DNA of 64,000 nt, taken from Paracoccus sp. M683 (GTDB taxonomy: Bacteria > Pseudomonadota > Alphaproteobacteria > Rhodobacterales > Rhodobacteraceae). The first letter of the stretch is position 1. Every line of letters begins with the position of its first letter. The position numbers were made by a program, and so were the translations under genes. The stretch lies in contig NZ_VKDF01000014.1 of NCBI RefSeq assembly GCF_007096355.1, positions 28,319-92,318 on the forward strand, given 5' to 3'. The notes below the pieces were generated by a model that saw only the letters and a program-made list of their open reading frames with translations, did not search any database and was not told where the DNA came from. Positions 6,876 through 15,063 of the stretch are shown piece after piece.

Positions 6876-8056
6876 CAGGGCAAGCCGGGGCTTTGCCCCG
6901 GACCCCAGGATATTTGGATGAAGAAGAAGCGGCAGGGCTGGTGCGGAACCTGGCCTTTCTGGCCGAGGCCGACCGGCTGAAATCGGTCCTGCGGGCGAAT
7001 GCGCTGATGGATCTGTCGCGGCCCGAGAACAGCGCCGAACACAGCTGGCATGTCGCGCTGTGGGCGCTGGTTTTCGGGGCGTCGGATCGCGCCATTGCCA
7101 TGTTGCTGTTGCATGATCTGGTCGAGATCGACGTGGGCGACCAGCCGATCCATCTGGAGCATGATCGCGATGCGCTGGCGCGGGCCGAGGCGCAGGCGGC
7201 GGCGCGGATCATGGGGATGGCCGCCGGGCCCGATGCCCTGATCGCGCTGTGGCAAGGGTTTGAGCAGGTCGCTGACGATGATGCGGTCATGGCCAAGCGG
7301 ATGGATCATGCACAGCCGCTGTTTCAGGTGCTGATGGCGCCGCAGCCCCTGTCCGATCACGTGACCATCGTTCGCGACAATCTTGCCGGTGGCAGGGCCG
7401 CGCGGCTGCGGGAAGAATGGCCCGAGGCGATGGCGGCGGCCGGGGTGTTGCTTGCGGGCGAGGCGCCCCCCGAGGGGGATCTGACCCGCCGGCTGCGGTT
7501 TCTGGCCGAGGCGGATCGGCTGAAATCGGTCTATCGCGCCAATACGCTGATTGACGGGTCACGGCAGGAAAACAGCGCGGAGCACAGTTGGCATCTTGCT
7601 TTATATGCGCTGATCCTGGCCGATCAGGCTGGCGCCGGCATTGATATCGGCCGGGTGATCCGCATGTTGCTGATCCATGATCTTGTCGAGATCGATGTGG
7701 GCGATGTGCCGCTGCATTCCGCAGGCGGCCAGGCGCATGGCTCGGTCGAGGTGCAGGCCGCCGAGGCTGCGGCGGCGCGGCGGATATTCGGGCTGCTGCC
7801 GCCATCGCAAGCCGCCGCGCTGTACGCGCTGTGGCAGGAGTTCGAGGCGACCGAAACACCTGATGCGGTCTTTGCCAAGGCCTTGGACCGGGCGCAGCCG
7901 GTGGTGCAGAACCTGCTGTCGGGCGGGGCGGGTTGGGTCGACTATGGGGTCACGCTGGCTGATATCGAAACGCGGGTGGGCGAGAAGGTCGCGCGTGGCG
8001 CCCCACGGCTTTGGGCGGCGTTGCATCGGCGTTTGCGTTTGCATTTCGCGGGGTGA
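6872..8056 (+). CDS. Tandem HD-domain protein (two YfbR-like HD_3 phosphohydrolase repeats)
   Basis: A protein of up to 394 residues made of two homologous HD domains. Copy one (about 27-195) has FLAEADRLKSVLRANAL, AEHSWH and LLHDLVEIDVGD; copy two (about 208-390) repeats FLAEADRLKSVYRANTL, AEHSWH and LIHDLVEIDVGD. The metal-binding His, His-Asp and Asp residues are intact in both. Family members of one domain are nucleotide phosphohydrolases (5'-deoxynucleotidase-like); the substrate here is not known. The GTG at 6872 overlaps the hydrolase stop, but then the first roughly 18 codons are read through a dispersed repeat (6885-6926). A TTG at 6914 or a later GTG is possible, so the start is uncertain. 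Confidence 0.8.
   Translation: MTGQAGALPRTPGYLDEEEAAGLVRNLAFLAEADRLKSVLRANALMDLSRPENSAEHSWHVALWALVFGASDRAIAMLLLHDLVEIDVGDQPIHLEHDRDALARAEAQAAARIMGMAAGPDALIALWQGFEQVADDDAVMAKRMDHAQPLFQVLMAPQPLSDHVTIVRDNLAGGRAARLREEWPEAMAAAGVLLAGEAPPEGDLTRRLRFLAEADRLKSVYRANTLIDGSRQENSAEHSWHLALYALILADQAGAGIDIGRVIRMLLIHDLVEIDVGDVPLHSAGGQAHGSVEVQAAEAAAARRIFGLLPPSQAAALYALWQEFEATETPDAVFAKALDRAQPVVQNLLSGGAGWVDYGVTLADIETRVGEKVARGAPRLWAALHRRLRLHFAG
6885..6926 (+). repeat. Dispersed hairpin + GGATATTT repeat, copy 1
   Basis: The hairpin CCGGGGCTTTGCCCCGG (6885-6901) is followed by GGATATTTGGATGAAGAAG (6908-6926). The same architecture recurs at 9541-9645 and 45328-45391. This copy lies inside the annotated 5' end of the tandem HD gene. 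Confidence 0.7.
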
Positions 8057-8125
8057 GTCGGCGCAGAATCGCGCCTGCGCGCAATATTTGGTCGATGCCG
8101 TCGGACATCCCGCCGCGCTGCTTGT

Positions 8126-8215
8126 TCAGCCTTTGATCCCTGGCAGGAATGGCCCTGCCTGTGTCGCGGCTGCCATCACAAGACATGATGCCAAAAGGAA
8201 TGCATACAATCGCAT
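8126..8215 (-). CDS. Candidate 29-residue secreted/lipoprotein-like peptide
   Basis: A short open frame in the 230-base gap before icd encodes MRLYAFLLASCLVMAAATQA followed by GPFLPGIKG. It has a signal-like hydrophobic stretch, a lipobox-like LASC at residues 8-11 and an alternative signal-peptidase site after TQA. AAGGA lies 8 bases before the ATG, unusually good for a chance ORF. No homologue is recalled and the mature peptide would be tiny, so it stays a candidate. Confidence 0.4.
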   Translation of the reverse strand: MRLYAFLLASCLVMAAATQAGPFLPGIKG

Positions 8216-8286
8216 ACCGTCTTTCCTTTCCGCTGATATGGCAGTATAGCCGCCCGCAAAGCCGATAGTAATCGAAGGGAGCCACC

Positions 8287-9498
8287 ATGTCGAAGATCAA
8301 GGTAGAAAACCCCGTCGTCGAGCTCGACGGCGACGAAATGACCCGGATCATCTGGGATTTCATCAAGCAGAAGCTGATCCTGCCTTATCTGGACGTCGAC
8401 CTGAAATATTACGACCTCGGCATCGAGGAACGTGACCGCACCGATGACCAGATCACGGTGGACGCGGCCGAGGCGATCAAGAAATACGGTGTTGGCGTGA
8501 AATGCGCGACCATCACCCCGGACGAACAGCGGGTCGAGGAATTTGGCCTGAAGAAGATGTGGCGCAGCCCCAATGGAACGATCCGCAACATCCTTGGCGG
8601 TGTGATCTTCCGCGAGCCGATCATCGCCAAGAACGTGCCGCGGCTGGTGCCGGGCTGGACCAAGCCCATCATCGTTGGCCGCCACGCATTTGGCGACCAA
8701 TATCGCGCCACCGATTTCCGCTTTCCCGGCAAGGGCAAGCTGACGATCAAATTCGTCGGTGACGATGGCGAGACGATCGAGCATGAAGTGTTCCAGTCGC
8801 CCGGTTCGGGTGTGGCAATGGCCATGTATAACCTGGACGATTCGATCCGCGATTTCGCCCGCGCCAGCATGAACTATGGCCTGAACCGCGGCGTGCCGGT
8901 CTATCTGTCGACCAAGAACACCATCCTCAAGGCCTATGACGGTCGCTTCAAGGATCTGTTCCAGGAAGTGTTCGACGCGGAATTCGCCGAGAAGTTCAAG
9001 AAGGCCGGCATCACCTATGAACACCGCCTGATCGACGACATGGTCGCATCGGCGCTGAAATGGTCGGGCGGCTATGTCTGGGCCTGCAAGAACTATGACG
9101 GCGACGTGCAGTCGGATACCGTGGCGCAGGGTTTTGGCTCGCTGGGGCTGATGACTTCGGTTCTGATGACGCCCGATGGGAAGATCGTGGAATCCGAGGC
9201 CGCGCACGGCACCGTGACCCGCCACTATCGCGAGCATCAGAAGGGCAACGCCACCTCGACCAACTCGGTTGCCTCGATCTATGCCTGGACGGGCGGGCTG
9301 AAGCACCGCGCCAAGCTGGACGGGAATGATGCGCTGATGAACTTTGCCACCACGCTGGAAAAAGTCACCGTTCAGGCCGTGGAAGATGGGTTCATGACCA
9401 AGGATCTGGCGCTGCTGGTGGGGCCGGATCAGAAATGGCTGACGACCATGGGCTATCTGGAAAAGGTTGACGAATATCTGAACAAGGCGCTGAACTGA
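8287..9498 (+). CDS. icd: NADP-dependent isocitrate dehydrogenase (eukaryote-like, class II)
   Basis: A 403-residue cytoplasmic TCA-cycle enzyme converting isocitrate to 2-oxoglutarate and CO2 with NADP. It starts MSKIKVENPVVELDGDEMTR; substrate-binding KMWRSPNGTIRNILGG and the metal and active-site regions DDMVASALKWSGGYVWACKNYDGDVQSD and SEAAHGTVTRHYR are intact. Length matches the homodimeric class common in alphaproteobacteria. AAGGGAG precedes the ATG. A strong terminator follows directly, so the gene appears monocistronic. Confidence 0.97.
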   Translation: MSKIKVENPVVELDGDEMTRIIWDFIKQKLILPYLDVDLKYYDLGIEERDRTDDQITVDAAEAIKKYGVGVKCATITPDEQRVEEFGLKKMWRSPNGTIRNILGGVIFREPIIAKNVPRLVPGWTKPIIVGRHAFGDQYRATDFRFPGKGKLTIKFVGDDGETIEHEVFQSPGSGVAMAMYNLDDSIRDFARASMNYGLNRGVPVYLSTKNTILKAYDGRFKDLFQEVFDAEFAEKFKKAGITYEHRLIDDMVASALKWSGGYVWACKNYDGDVQSDTVAQGFGSLGLMTSVLMTPDGKIVESEAAHGTVTRHYREHQKGNATSTNSVASIYAWTGGLKHRAKLDGNDALMNFATTLEKVTVQAVEDGFMTKDLALLVGPDQKWLTTMGYLEKVDEYLNKALN

Positions 9499-9511
9499 GG
9501 CGCAGGATAAC

Positions 9512-9538
9512 GGGCCGGGCGTATCGCCCGGCCCTTTT
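9512..9538 (+). terminator. Rho-independent terminator of icd
   Basis: GGGCCGGGCG - TAT - CGCCCGGCCC followed by TTTTT, starting 14 bases after the icd stop. Confidence 0.9.
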
Positions 9539-9540
9539 TG

Positions 9541-9645
9541 CCTCCGGCGGGGATATTTGGATGAAGAAGAATTTCGCCTCGCTTTGATCCAAATATCCCA
9601 GGGGGGCCGCCCGGAACGGGCGGTGGGGGCAGCGCCCCCTTTTTT
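9541..9645. repeat. Dispersed repeat, palindromic double copy, ending in a terminator
   Basis: GGGATATTTGGAT (9550-9562, then GAAGAAGAA) faces its inverse ATCCAAATATCCC (9587-9599), so two units of the GGATATTT repeat lie head to head. The second unit continues into hairpin CCGCCCG-GAA-CGGGCGG (9607-9623) and then GGGGGC-AGC-GCCCCC plus six T (9625-9645), itself a good plus-strand terminator. The 105 bases fill the gap between icd and purQ. Confidence 0.75.
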
Positions 9646-9695
9646 CTGGCCGATGGCTGCGGTAAGAGAAGGCGTCGCCCAGCAGGAGCCGTCTT

Positions 9696-10364
9696 ATGAA
9701 AGCCGCCGTCATTACCTTTCCCGGATCGAATTGCGATCGCGATCTGGCCGTTGCGCTGGAACAGGCGGGCGCGGATGTCGCAAGGGTCTGGCACAAGGAC
9801 GAGGCCTTGCCGGCCGGAACGGATCTGGTCGCGGTGCCGGGCGGGTTTTCCTATGGGGATTATCTGCGCTGTGGTGCCATTGCGGCGCATTCGCCCATCG
9901 CGGCGGCGCTGCGCGATCATGCGGCTCGGGGCGGCTATGTGATCGGTATCTGCAATGGCTTTCAGGTACTGACCGAACTGCGCCTGCTGCCGGGGGTGCT
10001 GATGCGCAATCACGGGCTGACCTATCTGTGCAAGCCGGTCGAATTGCGGGTCGAGGCCGTCGATACCGCCTTTACCGCTGGCTACCAGGCCGGGCAGCGG
10101 ATCACCGTGCCCATCGCCCATCATGATGGCAATTATCAGATCGACGCCGAAGGGCTGGCCCGGCTGCGGGGGGAAGGGCGTGTGGCCTTCAGCTATGCCG
10201 CGCCGGTCAACGGTTCGGTGGCCGATATTGCCGGCGTTTTCTCGGACAATCGCCGGGTTCTGGGGATGATGCCCCATCCCGAACGCGCCGCCGATCCGGC
10301 GCTGGGTGGCAATGACGGGGCGGTGCTGTTTCGTGCCCTCGTGGGGCAGGCTGTCGCCGCCTGA
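9696..10364 (+). CDS. purQ: Phosphoribosylformylglycinamidine synthase, glutaminase subunit PurQ
   Basis: A 222-residue class I glutamine amidotransferase that feeds ammonia to PurL in purine synthesis. It begins MKAAVITFPGSNCDRD; the nucleophile is Cys86 in GICNGFQ, with GGFSYGDYLRCGAIA near residue 50 and PHPE (about 194-197) supplying the His/Glu of the triad. Length is normal. purS and purL are not adjacent: upstream is the icd terminator and repeat, downstream a sensor kinase. It is therefore expressed from its own promoter within 9646-9695. Confidence 0.95.
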   Translation: MKAAVITFPGSNCDRDLAVALEQAGADVARVWHKDEALPAGTDLVAVPGGFSYGDYLRCGAIAAHSPIAAALRDHAARGGYVIGICNGFQVLTELRLLPGVLMRNHGLTYLCKPVELRVEAVDTAFTAGYQAGQRITVPIAHHDGNYQIDAEGLARLRGEGRVAFSYAAPVNGSVADIAGVFSDNRRVLGMMPHPERAADPALGGNDGAVLFRALVGQAVAA

Positions 10365-10428
10365 CTTGAGCCGAACCCGTTCTGGCCCTAGATTGCTGTG
10401 ATGCATTGCCGTTTGATGGATTTGCGGA

Positions 10429-12240
10429 TTGGCAAGAGAAGCGAAACCGGATCGCCTGTCCGATACGGAATCGGATGCGCCCCTGCGTAATCCGTGGTGG
10501 TTGCGTGCGGCCATTGCGCTGATTCTGGTGACAGCGGCGGTCGTCTTATGGGTCACAAATGCCTGGCTGACAGAACGCTTCTCGGAAACGACGCGGGTGC
10601 GGCAAGAGCTGCGCTCGGCCTTGTATATCGGGAACCTGCGGTCGGAATTGCAGCGCACCTCGGTGGTGCCGCTTTTGCTGGCGCGTGATCCGGCGCTGAT
10701 CGGATCGCTGAACGGGCAGGATTTTTCGTCGACCTCGGCCCGGCTGATCGCGGCCCAGAAGGAAATCAACGTCGCCTCGATCCGGTTGCTGGATGCGTCG
10801 GGCCGGACGGTGGCGGCGACCGATCGACAGGTGCTGAGCACGAATGATGTCACGCGGCCCTATTTCGTCGATGCGCTGCGGTCGCGTGATACCGTCTTTA
10901 CCGTCAGTCAGAACGATGCGGGCGGGAATGAATTCACCTATTCCCGCGCCGTCGTCGCGGATGGCAAGGCCGTGGGCGTCATCGTGGTGGCGGCCGATCT
11001 GACCCGGCTGGAACGGTCCTGGGCCGGCATATCCGATGCGGTGGCGGTGCTGGACAGCGGCGGAACGATCATCCTGACGACCGAGCCTCGCTGGCGTGGC
11101 CTGACCCTGCCCGTGGCCTTGGCCGTACGCTCGGCCCCTACGGCGATCGAGCGGGCTTATCAGGTGACGGCCGACTGGACCAACATGCCGCCGGATGCCT
11201 ATGTGCAGGGCCGCGCGGTGATGCAGACCGAGGCCCGCATTCCGTTCCGCGGTTGGCGAATGGTGTCCTTTGCGACCTATGATTCGATCCGCGAGCGGGT
11301 GAATGGCATCCTCGCGCTGGAAATCATGGGTTTTGCGATCCTGCTGGCCGCCACCTTCTATATGCTGTCGCGTCGCGAGCGGGTGAAATCGGCCGCCGTC
11401 ATGCGTGAATCGGCGGATCTGCGGGCGCTGAACAGCCGGCTGAAGGCCGAGATCGCCGAGCGCGTGCGCGTGCAGCGGGAATTGCGCGTGGCCGAACAGA
11501 CGATGCAGCAAAGTTCCAAGCTGGCGGCTTTGGGCGAGATGTCGGCCGGCGTCAGCCACGAGTTGAACCAGCCCCTTGCTGCGATGAAGACCTATCTGGC
11601 CGGAGCACGGCTGTTATTGCAGCGCGGTCGCCCCGAGGAAGCGCTGTCCAGCTTTCAGCGCATCGACGATCTGGTCGAGCGGATGGGATCCATCACCCGG
11701 CAGCTGAAAAGCTATGCCCGCAAGGGCGGCGAGGCCGTCGAGCCGGTCGATCTGCGCGCCAGCGTTTCGGCCGCACTGACGATGATGGAACCGCAGCTGC
11801 GGACTGGAACGATCAGGGTCAGCCATATCTTTCCGCGCGAGAAGGTGATGGTCCTGGCTGATCGCATCCGGCTGGAGCAGGTGATCATCAACCTGCTGCG
11901 CAATGCTGTCGATGCCGTGAAATCGCGCCGCGACGCGATGATCGAGCTGTCGGTCAGCGCCGGTTCTCACGCCTATGTGTCCGTTCGCGATAACGGGCCG
12001 GGTGTTGCAGATCTGGAAAAACTGTTTGAACCTTTCTGGACGACGAAGAAGCCGGGCGAGGGAACCGGTCTCGGTCTTGCGATTTCTTCCGGTATTGTTG
12101 CCGATTTCGGAGGGCGTCTGACGGCCCATAATGAAACGGGCGGGGGCGCGGTGTTCCTGGTGGAACTGCCGCTGTTCGAGCCCGATACACGGCGTGATGC
12201 GCCAGACCCACAGGGTGGGGCGCCGCTTGCGGCCGAATGA
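10429..12240 (+). CDS. dctB: DctB-type sensor histidine kinase
   Basis: A 603-residue membrane sensor. TM1 (about 24-45) and TM2 (about 294-313) enclose a periplasmic double-Cache sensor domain (about 50-290, with TNDVTRPYFVDALRSRD). A coiled linker leads to the dimerisation domain with His377 in GVSHELNQPLAAMKTY, then the ATPase N box (IINLLRNAVDAV), G1 (VRDNGPGV) and G2 (GTGLGLAIS). DctB proteins sense C4-dicarboxylates. The TTG at 10429 is the first usable start after an in-frame stop; no strong ribosome-binding site is seen. The response-regulator gene follows 24 bases later. No dctPQM genes are adjacent, so the ligand is inferred from the family. Confidence 0.85.
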   Translation: MAREAKPDRLSDTESDAPLRNPWWLRAAIALILVTAAVVLWVTNAWLTERFSETTRVRQELRSALYIGNLRSELQRTSVVPLLLARDPALIGSLNGQDFSSTSARLIAAQKEINVASIRLLDASGRTVAATDRQVLSTNDVTRPYFVDALRSRDTVFTVSQNDAGGNEFTYSRAVVADGKAVGVIVVAADLTRLERSWAGISDAVAVLDSGGTIILTTEPRWRGLTLPVALAVRSAPTAIERAYQVTADWTNMPPDAYVQGRAVMQTEARIPFRGWRMVSFATYDSIRERVNGILALEIMGFAILLAATFYMLSRRERVKSAAVMRESADLRALNSRLKAEIAERVRVQRELRVAEQTMQQSSKLAALGEMSAGVSHELNQPLAAMKTYLAGARLLLQRGRPEEALSSFQRIDDLVERMGSITRQLKSYARKGGEAVEPVDLRASVSAALTMMEPQLRTGTIRVSHIFPREKVMVLADRIRLEQVIINLLRNAVDAVKSRRDAMIELSVSAGSHAYVSVRDNGPGVADLEKLFEPFWTTKKPGEGTGLGLAISSGIVADFGGRLTAHNETGGGAVFLVELPLFEPDTRRDAPDPQGGAPLAAE

Positions 12241-12263
12241 ACAACGAATGACGAGGATGGCCA

Positions 12264-13589
12264 ATGGCACGTAAACTGAAAATCGCGATCGTTGATGATG
12301 AACCCGATATGCGGGAATCGATCAGTCAGTGGCTGGTGTTGTCGGGCTTTCAGACCGAGACCTTCGCCAGCGCCGAAGAGGCGCTGAAGGTGATCGGGCC
12401 GGATTGGCCCGGTGTGGTGGTCACTGATATCCGCATGCCCGGCATGGACGGGATGGCCTTTCTGAAGCGGCTGATGGGGGTCGATTCCGGCTTGCCGGTC
12501 ATCATGATCACCGGTCACGGCGATGTGCCCATGGCAGTTGAGGCGATGCGTCTTGGGGCCATCGACTTCATGGAAAAGCCGTTCAACCCCGATCGTATGA
12601 CCGAACTGGCCAAGAAGGCCACGCAATCGCGGCGGATGACGCTGGATAACCGCGCCCTGCGCCGCGATCTGTCCGAAGGCCAGCAGGTCATGTCCAAGCT
12701 GATCGGCACCAGCCCGGTGATGGAACGCCTGCGCGAGGATATTCTGGATCTGGGTCAGGCCGATGGCCATGTTCTGATTGACGGCGAAACCGGTACCGGC
12801 AAGACGCTGGTGGCCCATGCGCTGCATGCGGTCGGTCCGCGGGCCAGCAAGAAATTCGTGCCCGTATCCTGTGCGGCCTATAATGACGAGGCGCTGACGG
12901 TCCGCCTGTTCGGGCCGATGGAAAACGGCGTGCCAGCGGTCGAAGAGGCGCGCGGAGGAACCCTGTGCCTTGAGGATATTGAGGCCCTGTCCGAGCCGCT
13001 TCAGGCCCGTCTGCTGGCCTTTATCAGCGATCAGGGCGTGCCGGCCGAAACCCGGATCATCGCCATCTCGAACGCGCGTGGCGAGGGGCGCAAGGCCGAG
13101 GATTCGCTGCGCCCGGATCTTTTCTATCGGCTGTCGGCGTTGAAGATCACCCTGCCGCCGCTGCGTGCGCGGGGCGAGGATATTCTTGCCCTGTTCACCC
13201 GCATGACGGAACAGTTCAGCGAGGAATATGGCTGCGAGCCGCCGCAGGTAAACGCGCAAGAGGCGGCGCAGCTGTTGCAGGCGCCCTGGCCCGGCAATAT
13301 CCGTCAGCTGATCAATGTGGCCGAACGTGCCGTGCTGCAAAACAGGCGCGGGTCGGGGTCCATCGCCTCGCTTCTGATGGCGGATGGTGACGACAACCAG
13401 CAGGCCACCACGACCGAGGGCAAGCCGCTGAAGGAATATGTCGAAAGCTTTGAAAAGATGCTGATCGACAACACCATGCGCCGCCACAAGGGCAGCATCG
13501 CCAGCGTGATGGAAGAACTGTGCCTGCCGCGCCGGACGCTGAACGAGAAGATGGCGAAATACGGATTGCAGCGCGGCGACTATCTGTGA
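12264..13589 (+). CDS. dctD: DctD/NtrC-type response regulator lacking the GAFTGA motif
   Basis: A 441-residue regulator. The receiver domain (1-120) has acidic DDEPD and phospho-acceptor Asp55 in VTDIRMPG. The AAA+ domain has Walker A GETGTGKT (174-181), but the sigma54-contacting L1 loop is shortened (LFGPMENGVPAVEEARGG, about 215-232) with no GAFTGA, and the Walker B Asp-Glu order is reversed (LCLEDIE). A Fis-type helix-turn-helix closes the protein (SIASVMEELCLPRRTLNEKM). In Rhodobacter capsulatus an NtrC lacking GAFTGA works with sigma70 polymerase; the same may hold here. It is paired with the upstream DctB-like kinase; a terminator follows. The C4-dicarboxylate role is inference. Confidence 0.83.
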   Translation: MARKLKIAIVDDEPDMRESISQWLVLSGFQTETFASAEEALKVIGPDWPGVVVTDIRMPGMDGMAFLKRLMGVDSGLPVIMITGHGDVPMAVEAMRLGAIDFMEKPFNPDRMTELAKKATQSRRMTLDNRALRRDLSEGQQVMSKLIGTSPVMERLREDILDLGQADGHVLIDGETGTGKTLVAHALHAVGPRASKKFVPVSCAAYNDEALTVRLFGPMENGVPAVEEARGGTLCLEDIEALSEPLQARLLAFISDQGVPAETRIIAISNARGEGRKAEDSLRPDLFYRLSALKITLPPLRARGEDILALFTRMTEQFSEEYGCEPPQVNAQEAAQLLQAPWPGNIRQLINVAERAVLQNRRGSGSIASLLMADGDDNQQATTTEGKPLKEYVESFEKMLIDNTMRRHKGSIASVMEELCLPRRTLNEKMAKYGLQRGDYL

Positions 13590-13615
13590 GCGGCGCTAAC
13601 CCTGCGACATAAAAG

Positions 13616-13640
13616 AACGGCGGCCACTGGGGCCGCCGTT
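13616..13640. terminator. Bidirectional terminator between the dctD-like gene and the RD-repeat gene
   Basis: AACGGCGGCC - ACTGG - GGCCGCCGTT is a perfect 10-bp stem between convergent genes. The minus strand continues with CTTTTAT and the plus strand with CGTTCTT. Confidence 0.8.
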
Positions 13641-13666
13641 CGTTCTTGCTGGGGGGGCTTTCTGGA

Positions 13667-14839
13667 TCAGGCGAAGAGGAACTCGTCGTCTGAAATGGTC
13701 AGATCATAGGTCGCGTCGGTGTGACCGGCGATATCGGTGTTTTCGTCAAGAACATGGTCATAGTCGAAAAACACCGTCCAGGGCAGGTCGTCGGCACCTT
13801 CGCCATTGGGGATGTCGCTGTCATAGGCGATGCCATAATTCGCCTGCTCGCCGTGGCAATCGGTGACGATGACCGATTTGAGCAGCAGATCGGCCGTGAC
13901 ATAGGGGTCCTGCTCGATCAGCATGGCGACGATCTGATCCAGATAGGCATCGGGATCCTCGCCCATCTCGGCGGGCACGTTCAGCGTTACGGTGTAGAAC
14001 CAGTCGCCGCTGGTATCGCCTGCCGCCGGCCCGGTCACATCATAGAAGTTCAGCGTCAACTGGGTGATCTGGCTGTCCGACATTGCCACCTTGCCGGCAA
14101 CATTCGGGCCGTCGGGTGCCCGGTCGCACAGATCTGCGGGCTCTGCCGGCTCGCAGATGGCGGTGCCGGTTCCCACCAGCTTCAGGCTGCCGTCGCGGTT
14201 CTCGCCGACGCTGGTTGCGCGGATGCCCAGTTCGGCATCGGCCAGATCGGCCAGGCTGTCGATCTTCAGCTGGGCCAGCGAAACCGTCACGCTGCCCGAG
14301 GTGGTGTCGGCATCATTGCCGCCCACCGTGCCGATGATCTTGGCCCAATCGAAGCCGTCGGAACTTGAGCCTTTCATATTGTTGCCGCCTTCGAGTTTCC
14401 GAATGGCGCCGCCGTCATTGTCGATGTCGACATACAGCCCGTTCAGATCGGCGGTGCCGCTGACCAGCTGGTAGTTGAAGGTGACATCACCGGCATCATT
14501 CAGGGTCGCGCGGACCTCGACGACGACGTCGCCGGCAGTCAGGACCCATTTGACGCAGTTGGCTTCAGGTGTTGGTTCTGTCAGGCCGCAATCTCCGTCT
14601 TTGGGCTGACCATGATCTCGGCCACCGCGATCATGATCTTGCCGATCCGAATCATGTCTTGCCTTGCCGTCATGATCGCGGCCGTTGTCGCGGTCGCGTC
14701 CCTTGTCATGACCGCGGCCCTTGTCGTGGTCCCGGTCGTTGCCGCGCTGGTCGAATTTCCGATCGTTTTCATCACGATCACGATCACGATCACGATCACG
14801 ATCACGACCGCGTTGGCCGAACTTCTCATACTTGCCCAT
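13667..14839 (-). CDS. Hypothetical acidic protein with N-terminal Arg-Asp/His-Asp repeats
   Basis: A 390-residue protein of unknown function. Residues about 9-80 are low complexity (RDRDRDRDRD, then HDKGRGHDKGRDRDNGRD), encoded in part by seven perfect copies of a 6-bp unit. The remaining 310 residues are acidic and beta-rich, with Asp-rich stretches (YVDIDNDGGA; VFFDYDHVLDENTD), two short segments with cysteines, and the C-terminus SDDEFLFA. There is no Sec signal or TM helix. A glycine-poor Asp-rich body ending in acidic plus hydrophobic residues can occur in type I-secreted proteins, but no RTX nonapeptides or exporter genes are seen. The upstream 225 bases are AT-rich, unlike the flanking genes, which may suggest transfer. 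Confidence 0.7.
   Translation of the reverse strand: MGKYEKFGQRGRDRDRDRDRDRDENDRKFDQRGNDRDHDKGRGHDKGRDRDNGRDHDGKARHDSDRQDHDRGGRDHGQPKDGDCGLTEPTPEANCVKWVLTAGDVVVEVRATLNDAGDVTFNYQLVSGTADLNGLYVDIDNDGGAIRKLEGGNNMKGSSSDGFDWAKIIGTVGGNDADTTSGSVTVSLAQLKIDSLADLADAELGIRATSVGENRDGSLKLVGTGTAICEPAEPADLCDRAPDGPNVAGKVAMSDSQITQLTLNFYDVTGPAAGDTSGDWFYTVTLNVPAEMGEDPDAYLDQIVAMLIEQDPYVTADLLLKSVIVTDCHGEQANYGIAYDSDIPNGEGADDLPWTVFFDYDHVLDENTDIAGHTDATYDLTISDDEFLFA
14771..14812 (-). repeat. Hexanucleotide microsatellite, seven ATCACG units
   Basis: Seven exact tandem copies of ATCACG (CGTGAT on the coding strand) encode alternating Arg-Asp in the RD-repeat protein. Unit gain or loss would change protein length by two residues without a frameshift. 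Confidence 0.9.
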
Positions 14840-15063
14840 GGCTCACTCGCAACTCGAAATGCTTAAATTAAGTTATAAATATCGGCGGTAATTCGCCGCA
14901 CAACCTGTCTAAAAGTTAGCGCGACAGTGATAGTTTAAACATTTGAAATTACTCAATAATACCAAATTGAATTTGTGGGATTCCTGATTTCGGAAGCCAT
15001 TGCGAGCATCCTGCAATGCAGGCTCAATCTTGAATTGTAAGCTTATCGGCGAAATTGCGCCGT
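14840..15063. other. AT-rich divergent intergenic region
   Basis: About 225 bases between the RD-repeat gene (minus) and the metZ leader (plus) with no gene. It is clearly more AT-rich than its surroundings (TTAAATTAAGTTATAAATAT near 14868) and holds the perfect dyad CCTGCA-A-TGCAGG at 15010-15022, a possible operator. Promoters for one or both flanking genes are expected here; none was defined with confidence. Confidence 0.6.
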
